From NCBI GenBank assembly GCA_937931765.1, contig CALHAO010000108.1, positions 1 through 5,748 on the forward strand: a stretch of 5,748 bases of DNA, written 5' to 3'. Origin of the DNA: an uncultured Thiotrichaceae bacterium (GTDB lineage Bacteria; Pseudomonadota; Gammaproteobacteria; Thiotrichales; Thiotrichaceae). The translations under genes were made by a program, and so were the position numbers. Positions 1 to 5,748 of the stretch are shown in pieces (the stretch's first letter is position 1; each line of letters starts with the position of its first letter). Under the pieces are notes generated by a model. That model searched no databases. It saw only the letters and a program-made list of their open reading frames with translations, and was not told where the DNA came from.

Positions 1-5
1 TCACC

Positions 6-1697
6 ATGAAAGAGCCAGACGTTGATGTAAACATGTCTTCATTGGATGTGGATATGCCATCAGCATCAATCGATGTGCCGGACGTAGATATACGCACTCC
101 GGATATAGATGTAGACCTGCCGTCAGCGTCTATTGATGTACCGGACGTTGATATTAAAACGCCGGACTTGGATATGGATCTGCCGTCGGCATCGATTGAT
201 GTACCGGACGTAGATATACGCACTCCGGATATGGATGTAGACCTGCCATCAGCGTCTATTGATGTACCGGACGTTGATATTAAAACACCTGATCTGGATG
301 TCGATTTACCATCAGCATCAATCGATGTGCCGGATGTTGATATACGCACTCCGGATTTAGATGCAGATCTGCCGTCAGTGTCTATTGATGTACCGGACGT
401 TGATATTAAAACGCCGGACTTGGATATGGATCTGCCGTCAGCATCATTGGATGTACCGGACGTAGATATACGCACTCCGGATATGGATGTAGACCTGCCG
501 TCGGCATCGATTGATGTGCCGGACGTTGATATTAAAACGCCGGACTTGGATATGGATCTGCCGTCAGCATCGTTGGATGTACCAGATGTTGATATACAGA
601 CTCCTGATTTAGATGTTGATCTGCCGTCGGCATCGATTGATGCGTCGGACGTTGACATTAAAACGCCGGATTTGGATGTAGATCTGCCATCGGCATCGAT
701 TAATGCACCTGACGTTGATATTAAAACGCCGGATTTAGATGTTGATTTACCGTCGGCATCGATTGACACACCTGATGTAAATGTTTCTGAGCCAAGTGTT
801 GGCATAGGTGGTATGGCTAAAGGTTTTGCTGCCACAGTGGGTGCTGGTATCGCGGCAAAAGTGGGATCAGGGATGCTGAGTGGCGATGCGAAGGTGGACA
901 TGCCTGACGTTGATGTTAATGCACCAGACGTTGATATACAGACTCCGGATCTGGATGTAGATCTGCCATCGGCATCCATTGATGCACCAGACGTTGATAT
1001 ACAGACCCCGGATTTGGATGTAGATCTACCTTCAGCATCCATTGATACTCCGGATGTCGATCTGGATGCTGCTCTACCTGATGTTGATGCTTCAGTAAAC
1101 AAACCTCAGATTAAACTACCAACAACGCCTGATGTTGAGTTATCAGTGCCGGATCTCAATGTTGATACATCTGAATCTGATGCTGCAGTTCGCTTAGATA
1201 CGCTGGAGGTGGATCTGGATATGCCGGAGTCCACAGTGTCTGCGGCGGATGTGGATTGGCCGGAGGTTAAAGTTTTATCTGATGATGGTGAACAGACGGG
1301 TGTCATTGGTGGGGCTGCGGCAGCTGCAGTGGCTACCGGAGCGGCTATAGCTTCGGGGTCATCGGATGATGCTCAGGCAACCGGAAATTGGGCGCGGCAG
1401 TCGATGGTCGATGTGATCCGGAATGAAATGCGGCCAGACTCGGCGGTACGTATTAAGGTACTTGAGCTAGTCGACTGTGCTTGTGATGAGCTGGAGCTGG
1501 TCTCTGAGAATGAGATTACGTTGATGGCGGGTGGTAAAGGTAAGTTGAGCATGATTCCTTGTGGTGTAACAGCCAGTGAATTAGTCATGGTTGATGGCAA
1601 GCGTAGCAGCATCGATAGTGGGCAGATTGCACTGTTCCTGGATGCGAACGTGGTGGTTTGTCGACAGGGTGAGGATTATACCTTCGCTAAGTTGTAA
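6..1697 (+). CDS. Acidic AHNAK-like heptad-repeat protein with unknown C-terminal domain (5' end probably outside window)
   Basis: I do not recognise a named family for this 563-residue reading. Residues 4-255 are twelve 21-residue units, each made of heptads of the form PDVDIKT, PDLDVDL and PSASIDV. A Gly/Ala-rich hydrophobic stretch (about 265-290) interrupts the array, and two more units follow at 307-348. Degenerate repeats run to about 425, a second Ala/Gly segment spans 432-451, and a non-repetitive domain with balanced composition occupies about 462-563, including a CAC cysteine pair at 491-493. Each full unit carries about six Asp and one Lys, Arg or Gln, so the protein is extremely acidic. 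Asp alternates with Val, Ile or Leu, which suggests extended strands with one acidic and one aliphatic face (inference). The frame stays open to the window edge and no ribosome site can be seen before the first ATG, so the true start may lie upstream. No signal peptide is visible. It stops just before a strong terminator, so it is likely the last gene of its transcript. Cellular location and function are unknown; a scaffold or surface role would be a guess. Confidence 0.8.
   Translation: MKEPDVDVNMSSLDVDMPSASIDVPDVDIRTPDIDVDLPSASIDVPDVDIKTPDLDMDLPSASIDVPDVDIRTPDMDVDLPSASIDVPDVDIKTPDLDVDLPSASIDVPDVDIRTPDLDADLPSVSIDVPDVDIKTPDLDMDLPSASLDVPDVDIRTPDMDVDLPSASIDVPDVDIKTPDLDMDLPSASLDVPDVDIQTPDLDVDLPSASIDASDVDIKTPDLDVDLPSASINAPDVDIKTPDLDVDLPSASIDTPDVNVSEPSVGIGGMAKGFAATVGAGIAAKVGSGMLSGDAKVDMPDVDVNAPDVDIQTPDLDVDLPSASIDAPDVDIQTPDLDVDLPSASIDTPDVDLDAALPDVDASVNKPQIKLPTTPDVELSVPDLNVDTSESDAAVRLDTLEVDLDMPESTVSAADVDWPEVKVLSDDGEQTGVIGGAAAAAVATGAAIASGSSDDAQATGNWARQSMVDVIRNEMRPDSAVRIKVLELVDCACDELELVSENEITLMAGGKGKLSMIPCGVTASELVMVDGKRSSIDSGQIALFLDANVVVCRQGEDYTFAKL
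15..770 (+). repeat. Twelve tandem 63-bp coding repeats (21 aa each)
   Basis: Twelve units of exactly 63 bp lie head to tail without indels. The first (15-77) is degenerate; units 2-12 start at 78, 141, 204 and so on every 63 bp. Each encodes three heptads beginning with proline (Ser in unit 11), except in the degenerate first unit. Units 2-9 alternate Arg and Lys in the first heptad, which gives a 126-bp higher-order period. The Ile codon before that residue is ATA in every Arg or Gln unit and ATT in every Lys unit, so the alternation is fixed at DNA level. The units at 393-455 and 519-581 differ by one base by eye. This points to recent duplication of two-unit blocks. Confidence 0.95.
924..1049 (+). 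repeat. Second block of two 63-bp repeats
   Basis: Two further units (924-986 and 987-1049) of the same 21-residue repeat lie after the Gly-rich interruption. Both carry Gln at the variable position of the first heptad, with the ATA Ile codon, like the unit at 582-644 of the main array. They are separated from the main block by 153 bp that encode a degenerate PDVNV start, the Gly/Ala-rich stretch and one extra PDVDVNA heptad. This block probably arose by copying part of the main array. Confidence 0.92.
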
Positions 1698-1720
1698 CTA
1701 CCTTAAGCGGTACGTGTCAT

Positions 1721-1756
1721 AAAAAACCACCCTGGTAACCACAGGGTGGTTTTTTT
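1721..1756 (+). terminator. Strong intrinsic terminator, probably bidirectional
   Basis: A perfect 14-bp inverted repeat (arms 1721-1734 and 1742-1755) surrounds a 7-base loop, GTAACCA. The GC-rich core of the stem is CCACCCTG pairing with CAGGGTGG. It is flanked by six A on the left and seven T on the right, so it fits a Rho-independent terminator in either direction. It lies 24 bases after the repeat-protein stop codon and separates that gene from the methyltransferase operon. Confidence 0.95.
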
Positions 1757-1784
1757 ATGCCTGTATTTTCTTCTGCTGTAACTG

Positions 1785-1814
1785 CTGTCAATTCCTCCGT
1801 GATAACTTCATAAT
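1785..1814 (+). promoter_or_regulatory. Candidate sigma-70 promoter for the methyltransferase-aldolase operon
   Basis: The operon needs its own promoter because the upstream transcript ends at the 1721-1756 terminator. The best match in the leader is CATAAT (1809-1814, five of six to TATAAT) with CTGTCA (1785-1790, four of six to TTGACA) 18 bases upstream. This would give a 5' untranslated leader of about 40 bases. The match is only moderate and was found by eye. A regulated promoter with a poor -35 box is equally possible. Confidence 0.3.
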
Positions 1815-1850
1815 GTTGTTTTTCATCCGGATATTCTTCCGGCTCGTTCT

Positions 1851-1857
1851 AAGGAGG
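1851..1857 (+). promoter_or_regulatory. Shine-Dalgarno site of the MttB-like gene
   Basis: AAGGAGG is a full-strength ribosome binding site five bases before the ATG at 1863. It fixes that start and suggests efficient translation of the first gene in the operon. Confidence 0.9.
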
Positions 1858-1862
1858 CTTGC

Positions 1863-3407
1863 ATGAGTGAAGGGCGTAGAACATCACGTCGCGGACGGCG
1901 TGGTAAAGGTATCGATGCGATTCCGCAGAAATTCGAGCAGCAAGCCTGGCAGCAGTTAAAAATGCCTTTCAAGCCGATGGAAGCAGTGACGGATGAACAG
2001 GTTGAACTGATCCATGATGCCTCCATGCGCATTCTGGAAGAAATCGGCATTGATGTACTGCTGCCGGAAGCACGTGAGATTATGTTGAAGGCGGGCGCGA
2101 CGGCTAAAAGCGAGCGGATGTTCTTCGGGCGTGAACTACTGATGCAGCTTATCAGCACCGTTCCCGAGCAGTTTACACTCCACGCAAGAAACCCGGCACA
2201 TAACTTTCAGGTCGGAAAAAATTTCGTTAACTTCGGCACAGTGGCCAGTGCGCCTAATACCAATAGTCTGGATGGTGGTCGTCGTCCCGGTAACCAACAG
2301 GATTACCAGACTTTTTTACGCCTGATGCAGTCATTGAATATTTTGCATTTCACCTCAGGTTATCCGGTAGAGCCGGTTGACATACATCCTTCAGTGCGTC
2401 ACCTGCACTGCCTTTCCGATTGCGTTACCTTAACTGATAAGGTGTTTCATTGTTATTCATTGGGGCAGGATCGTAACCGTGACGGCATTGAAATTGCGCG
2501 TATCGGACGTGGGATCAGTCGCGAGCAGCTGAAGCAGGAACCATCGATTTTTACGGTGATTAACAGTAATTCGCCGCTGAAGCTGGATGAGCCAATGTTG
2601 CGCGGTATTATTGAGATGTCCTCCCTGAATCAGCCTATCGTGTTAACGCCATTTACTCTGGCAGGGGCAATGGCTCCGGTGACGATTGCCGGTGCGTTAG
2701 CGCAGCAGAATGCGGAAGCCTTAGCCGGTATCGCTTTCTCACAAATGGTCAGTCCGGGTGCACCTGCGGTATATGGTGGCTTCACGTCTAATGTTGATAT
2801 GAAATCCGGCGCACCGGCGTTTGGTACCCCGGAATATGTGCTGGCAGCACAGATCAGTGGGCAATTGGCACGTTACTATAAAATGCCCTTCCGTTCCTCC
2901 AATGTGTGCGCTGCGAATGCGGTGGATGCACAGGCGGGTTATGAGTCTACAATGGCATTGTGGGGTGCGATAACAGGTGGCACCAACTTTGTTATGCATG
3001 GCGCAGGCTGGATGGAAGGCGGGCTGAGTGCATCGTTTGAGAAGATGATGATCGATGCTGATTTGTTGCAGATGATGGCAGTGTGGATGCAGGGTGTGGA
3101 CATCAGCGAAGAAGCTTTTGGGCTGGATGCTATTCGTGATGTCGGGCCGGGTGGACACTATTTTGGTACAGCGCACACTATGGCACGTTATAAAACGGCT
3201 TTTTACTCGCCGATTATTTCAGATTGGCGGAACTTTGAGAGCTGGACTGAAGCGGGTGCGCCGGATGCTTTGCAAAAAGCCAACAAGGTTTATAAGCAGC
3301 TACTGAACGAATATGAACAACCGGCTTTGGAGGCGTCGCGGCGTGAGGAGTTGGACGCTTTCGTCGCTAAGCGGGTCGAGCAGGGTGGCGTGGCTACCGA
3401 CTTTTAA
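1863..3407 (+). CDS. Non-pyrrolysine MttB-superfamily (trimethylamine methyltransferase-like) protein
   Basis: This 514-residue protein has the length and layout of the MttB family (COG5598, Pfam MTTB). Characterised members demethylate quaternary or tertiary amines and pass the methyl group to a corrinoid protein. A basic N-terminal tail (RRTSRRGRRGK) is followed by the helical start DEQVELIHDASMRILEEIGI. Family-like barrel segments follow: SGAPAFGTPEY (around 321-324), VDAQAGYE (354-361) and HGAGWMEGG (379-387) leading into SFEKMMIDADLL. True archaeal MttB uses pyrrolysine, encoded by an in-frame TAG. This frame has no TAG and ends at TAA, so it belongs to the non-Pyl group, which includes MtgB (glycine betaine) and relatives acting on proline betaine, carnitine or butyrobetaine. 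No corrinoid protein or activator is encoded nearby, so the methyl acceptor is not known. It is probably cytoplasmic. It is first in an operon with ltaE. Family assignment is firm. The substrate is inference; glycine betaine or a related betaine is the best guess. Confidence 0.9.
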   Translation: MSEGRRTSRRGRRGKGIDAIPQKFEQQAWQQLKMPFKPMEAVTDEQVELIHDASMRILEEIGIDVLLPEAREIMLKAGATAKSERMFFGRELLMQLISTVPEQFTLHARNPAHNFQVGKNFVNFGTVASAPNTNSLDGGRRPGNQQDYQTFLRLMQSLNILHFTSGYPVEPVDIHPSVRHLHCLSDCVTLTDKVFHCYSLGQDRNRDGIEIARIGRGISREQLKQEPSIFTVINSNSPLKLDEPMLRGIIEMSSLNQPIVLTPFTLAGAMAPVTIAGALAQQNAEALAGIAFSQMVSPGAPAVYGGFTSNVDMKSGAPAFGTPEYVLAAQISGQLARYYKMPFRSSNVCAANAVDAQAGYESTMALWGAITGGTNFVMHGAGWMEGGLSASFEKMMIDADLLQMMAVWMQGVDISEEAFGLDAIRDVGPGGHYFGTAHTMARYKTAFYSPIISDWRNFESWTEAGAPDALQKANKVYKQLLNEYEQPALEASRREELDAFVAKRVEQGGVATDF

Positions 3408-3408
3408 T

Positions 3409-3417
3409 GGGAATGGA
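3409..3417 (+). promoter_or_regulatory. Ribosome-site region deciding the ltaE start
   Basis: Three in-frame ATGs occur at 3407, 3413 and 3422. GGGA at 3409-3412 and GGA at 3415-3417 lie 9 and 4 bases before the third ATG. Either can serve that ATG but not the earlier two. The ATG at 3407 overlaps the TAA of the methyltransferase by one base, which would suit translational coupling but adds five residues (MGMEL) not typical of the family. Confidence 0.5.
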
Positions 3418-3421
3418 ACTT

Positions 3422-4456
3422 ATGAAACAGCAATTTGCCTCTGATAATTATGCCGGAATGTGCCCGGAAGCCAGTCACTATTTCTTGCAGGCGAACCAGA
3501 GTGGCCATGAATTAGCCTATGGTGAAGATGTCTGGACGACAAAAGTCTGTGATCATATCCGTGAGCTATTCCAGACGGATTGTCAGGTGTTTTTTGTCTT
3601 TAATGGTACGGCGGCCAATTCCTTATCGCTGGCCTCCTTGTGTCAGAGTTACCATTCGGTGATTTGTCATGAACTGGCGCATATAGAAACGGATGAGTGT
3701 GGCGGGCCGGAATTCTTTTCCAATGGTTCTAAACTGCTGACCGGCAAAGGTGATAACGGTAAATTGACGCCGGACATTATTGAGCAGCTGGTGATTCGCA
3801 GAACAGATGTCCATTACCCTAAACCCAAGGTGGTATCACTGACGCAGTCAACGGAAGTCGGCACGGTATACAGTGTTGAGGAAATCCGGGCGATTGCGGC
3901 GATTGCGAAACGTCGGCATTTGAAGGTGCACATGGATGGCGCGCGATTCGCTAATGCGGTGGCTTCATTGGATGTGCACCCGTCTGAAATCACCTGGCGG
4001 GCGGGCGTTGATGTATTGTGTTTTGGCGGCACTAAAAATGGTTTGCCGATTGGTGAAGCCGTGGTGTTTTTTGATAATGCGATGGCTGAAGACTTTGCGT
4101 ATCGTGTTAAGCAAGCTGGGCAGCTGGCGTCTAAAATGCGCTTTATTTCTGCACCGTGGCTGGGGTTGTTGGAAAATGATGTCTGGTTAAGTAATGCGCG
4201 GCATGCCAATGCGATGGCGACCTTGTTGTATGAACGTATCCGGCATTTGCCGCAGTTGAATATTATGTTCCCGCCGCAGGCGAATGGTGTTTTTGTGGAA
4301 ATGCCGCTGGAAATATCAACGCAATTACGCGCAAAAGGCTGGCGCTTTTATCAGTTCATTGGTGCAGGTGGTTGCCGTCTGATGTGTGCATGGGACACTC
4401 AGCCAGAGACAGTTGAGGCATTGGCGGCAGATATTGTGGCTTTGTGTACTGGTTGA
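3422..4456 (+). CDS. ltaE: Low-specificity L-threonine aldolase
   Basis: This PLP enzyme cleaves L-threonine and L-allo-threonine, and often other beta-hydroxy amino acids, to glycine and an aldehyde in the cytoplasm. With the start at 3422 it has 344 residues, normal for the family. Visible marks are the N-terminal FASDNYAGMCPEA (5-17), NGTAAN (61-66, phosphate-binding region), CHELAHIETDECGG (82-95), HMDGARFANA with the cofactor-contacting Asp172 and Arg175, and FGGTKNG with Lys205 as the Schiff-base lysine. All key residues appear intact. I chose the ATG at 3422 because the family normally begins a few residues before FASDN and GGGA is well spaced; an ATG at 3407 overlapping the upstream stop is the alternative. 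The gene follows the MttB-like gene directly, so they are surely co-transcribed. Pseudomonas aeruginosa has ltaA inside its glycine-betaine catabolic cluster, which supports a role in glycine metabolism coupled to betaine demethylation. A related PLP aldolase cleaves hydroxytrimethyllysine in carnitine synthesis, so an unusual substrate is possible. Confidence 0.93.
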   Translation: MKQQFASDNYAGMCPEASHYFLQANQSGHELAYGEDVWTTKVCDHIRELFQTDCQVFFVFNGTAANSLSLASLCQSYHSVICHELAHIETDECGGPEFFSNGSKLLTGKGDNGKLTPDIIEQLVIRRTDVHYPKPKVVSLTQSTEVGTVYSVEEIRAIAAIAKRRHLKVHMDGARFANAVASLDVHPSEITWRAGVDVLCFGGTKNGLPIGEAVVFFDNAMAEDFAYRVKQAGQLASKMRFISAPWLGLLENDVWLSNARHANAMATLLYERIRHLPQLNIMFPPQANGVFVEMPLEISTQLRAKGWRFYQFIGAGGCRLMCAWDTQPETVEALAADIVALCTG

Positions 4457-4639
4457 GATGGAAGGTGCCTTACGGTTTCTGATCATTCAATAGCAAGCAG
4501 GCTGTCGGTAGTTGGTAAGCGTTCACGGCATAATCAAAGAGTTTCACTCGATGCTACAGTTTTTAGAATTTGACAATGCGTTTTTGATATAAACTCAGAA
4601 TCAGACTACTGCTGCGACTCCTGCATCAAGCCCGGCGAG
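4457..4639. other. Non-coding stretch between ltaE and the transposase
   Basis: I find no gene, tRNA or clear hairpin terminator here, so the end of the ltaE transcript is not marked. The left end of the insertion sequence should lie within it. The segment from 4502, beginning CTGTCGGTAGTTGG and containing GTAAGCGTTCACGG at 4515-4528, looks like an IS terminus by style only. Confidence 0.5.
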
Positions 4640-4711
4640 ATGCTATCGACATTACAACAGCAGACTGATCGGTTAAGATTTCCTCTCCCATCCATCATCG
4701 TCAAGTGTCAT
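4640..4711 (+). other. Out-of-frame ATG-led segment, probable displaced transposase N-terminus
   Basis: An ATG at 4640 opens 24 codons (MLSTLQQQTDRLRFPLPSII, then VKCH) that stop at TAG 4712-4714. The segment containing FPLPSIIVK looks like the short N-terminal lead of IS4-family transposases, which comes just before the (L/V)SL...LPVV.LF region. That region is encoded from 4705 in a different frame. Joining the two needs a -1 shift near 4700-4711. No classic X XXY YYZ slippery heptamer is visible there, so a one-base mutation or sequencing error seems likelier than programmed frameshifting. No good ribosome site precedes the ATG. Confidence 0.4.
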
Positions 4712-5748
4712 TAGTGCTCATTCGTTCTCTGCCTGTTGTTACTCTATTTTTGGATGCCTTAAGCGATTCACTGAAGCATATTTCTCCTTCTGCTCAGCTG
4801 ACCTCACTTCAGAAGGCCGCTCTAACCGTTCTGATCATGGGGATGGTGGTCGCTGAAACGCTCAACTGGGCTGCTTTTGAGCGCAGGAGCCTGGGTCAAT
4901 TCAAATCAACACGGCTATGCTGGATTTTTTATTCAGCAAAGATAGCTTGGCACCGTATGTTACAGGCCAGTGTTCGTAACATTCTGTCTCACTATGAGAT
5001 CACTGAAGGCACGTTGGCCATTGATGACTCTGACAAAAAACGCTCAAAAAGAACGACCCGAATCGAAGGCGCTCATAAGCTTAAAGATAAGCCGACAGGA
5101 GGTTATATTAATGGTCAGGCGTTAGTCTTTATGGTGCTGGTCACCGACATGGCTACTTTTCCGGTCGGGTTTCGTTTTCATGTACCCGATCCGCAGCTAT
5201 CCGCTTGGCGCAAGCACAACAATCACCTTAAGCAGCAGGGTGTTGCCAAACCTTTAAGACCGAAACGCCCGAAGCCTGACCATGTTCGCTTCCCCACCCT
5301 CCAGTCACTGGCGCTGGACATGATCCAGGAATTCGTTGAGCTGTTTCCCGAAGTGGTTGTTAAAGGTGTTCTGGCGGATGCGCTCTATGGTACAGGGCAG
5401 TTCATGGATGAAGCAGCCAGACTCACCGATCAGGCACAGGTCGTTAGTCAGTTACGTGGCAATCAGAAAGTAACCGCCAGAGGCCAGTCAGCCGTCACGC
5501 TCCATGATTATTTTGCACGCCAGACTGGCATTAAAACAGCGTTGGTTATTCGCGGTGGCAACGCGAAGCCGGTGACCTTGCTGGCGGCCCGCCTACACGT
5601 TAAAGCGCACAAGAAACGGCGTTTTATAGTGGCGCTGAAGTATGAAGGCGAGGAGGCGTACCGTTACCTGGTCGCTTCTGATCTGTCATGGCATCACGTT
5701 GATATAGCCAGACTCTATTCGTTGAGGTGGTTGGTCGAGGTTTTTATT
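4705..5748 (+). CDS. IS4-family DDE transposase (C-terminus cut by window end; start uncertain)
   Basis: The frame is open from 4669 (after TGA at 4666-4668) to the window end with no stop. Counted from the provisional GTG at 4705 it gives 348 residues. Family marks are SLPVVTLF near the N-terminus, then LAIDDSDKKRSK with catalytic Asp107 followed by Asp108. Next come AHKLKDKPTGGYINGQALVF, VTDMATFPVGFRF and VLADALYG with the second catalytic Asp225. YSLRWLVE (Tyr338, Arg341, Glu345) gives Y-(2)-R-(3)-E; the final Lys of the signature falls past the edge. It cuts and joins element ends in transposition. No ATG exists before this core in frame: the options are GTG at 4705 or 4714, ATT at 4678, or an ATG at 4640 joined through a frameshift. 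No clear Shine-Dalgarno supports any of them. The catalytic core seems intact, so activity depends on how the N-terminus is made. Confidence 0.85.
   Translation, partial: MSLVLIRSLPVVTLFLDALSDSLKHISPSAQLTSLQKAALTVLIMGMVVAETLNWAAFERRSLGQFKSTRLCWIFYSAKIAWHRMLQASVRNILSHYEITEGTLAIDDSDKKRSKRTTRIEGAHKLKDKPTGGYINGQALVFMVLVTDMATFPVGFRFHVPDPQLSAWRKHNNHLKQQGVAKPLRPKRPKPDHVRFPTLQSLALDMIQEFVELFPEVVVKGVLADALYGTGQFMDEAARLTDQAQVVSQLRGNQKVTARGQSAVTLHDYFARQTGIKTALVIRGGNAKPVTLLAARLHVKAHKKRRFIVALKYEGEEAYRYLVASDLSWHHVDIARLYSLRWLVEVFI

Larger units (their letters stand above)
4502..5748 (+). mobile_element. IS4-family insertion sequence, left part (right end beyond window; left boundary provisional)
   Basis: The element is identified by its transposase, whose DDE residues and Y-(2)-R-(3)-E spacing are those of the IS4 family. 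The left boundary is a guess: 4502 starts a CTGT-type sequence 45 bases after the ltaE stop. The matching inverted repeat would lie past 5748, so neither the terminal repeats nor a target duplication can be confirmed here. The element sits just downstream of ltaE and breaks no gene visible in the window. Confidence 0.6.

Noticed and set aside
15..770. Regular repeats as a possible CRISPR array
   Set aside because: Units are contiguous 63-bp coding repeats with no unique spacers, and they keep one reading frame throughout.
2739..3176. Open frame of 145 codons on the minus strand inside the methyltransferase gene
   Set aside because: It has no family likeness, unlikely composition rich in His, Cys and Arg, and lies wholly antisense to a gene with clear family motifs.
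1863..3407. Pyrrolysine-containing MttB
   Set aside because: There is no in-frame TAG anywhere in the gene, and it terminates at TAA.
3814..4209. Open frame of 131 codons on the minus strand inside ltaE
   Set aside because: It is antisense to the PLP-binding region of a clear threonine aldolase, with no ribosome site or recognisable domain.
4570..4593. TTGACA (4570-4575) followed by TATAAA (4588-4593) as a transposase promoter
   Set aside because: The spacer is only 12 bases, too short for sigma-70, and no better -10 box lies at 16-18 bases from the TTGACA. It could still be half of a promoter, but I would not annotate it.

Overview
The window reads like the chromosome of a gammaproteobacterium with moderate GC content, possibly marine or aquatic. 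This rests on protein style: a bacterial low-specificity threonine aldolase, a non-pyrrolysine MttB-family protein of the type common in marine proteobacteria, and an IS4-family transposase. Genus cannot be told from the sequence. All genes found are on the + strand.

Region 1 (1-1756) holds a very acidic repeat protein, probably cut at its 5' side by the window edge. Its core is twelve 21-residue units, each three proline-led heptads with alternating Asp and aliphatic residues, resembling the heptads of animal AHNAK. Two more units follow a glycine-rich interruption. A second Ala/Gly-rich stretch leads to a non-repetitive C-terminal domain of about 100 residues that I do not recognise. A strong, probably bidirectional, hairpin terminator closes this unit.

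Region 2 (1757-4456) is a two-gene operon. After a leader of about 100 bases and a strong Shine-Dalgarno comes an MttB-superfamily methyltransferase with no in-frame TAG, hence no pyrrolysine. It is followed almost without gap by a low-specificity L-threonine aldolase (ltaE). A plausible joint role is breakdown of a methylated quaternary amine (glycine betaine or a relative) linked to glycine and one-carbon metabolism. ltaA in Pseudomonas aeruginosa likewise lies in the glycine-betaine catabolic cluster. The substrate is not shown by the sequence.

Region 3 (4457-5748) is a short non-coding stretch followed by the left part of an IS4-family insertion sequence. Its transposase is open to the window end. 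It shows the DDE residues and the start of the Y-(2)-R-(3)-E-(6)-K signature, but has no ATG in its main frame. A 24-codon ATG-led segment in another frame looks like the displaced N-terminus, so the element may carry a frameshift. The right end lies outside the window.

The most unusual object is the AHNAK-like repeat protein. The most biologically suggestive pairing is the MttB-like gene coupled to the threonine aldolase.
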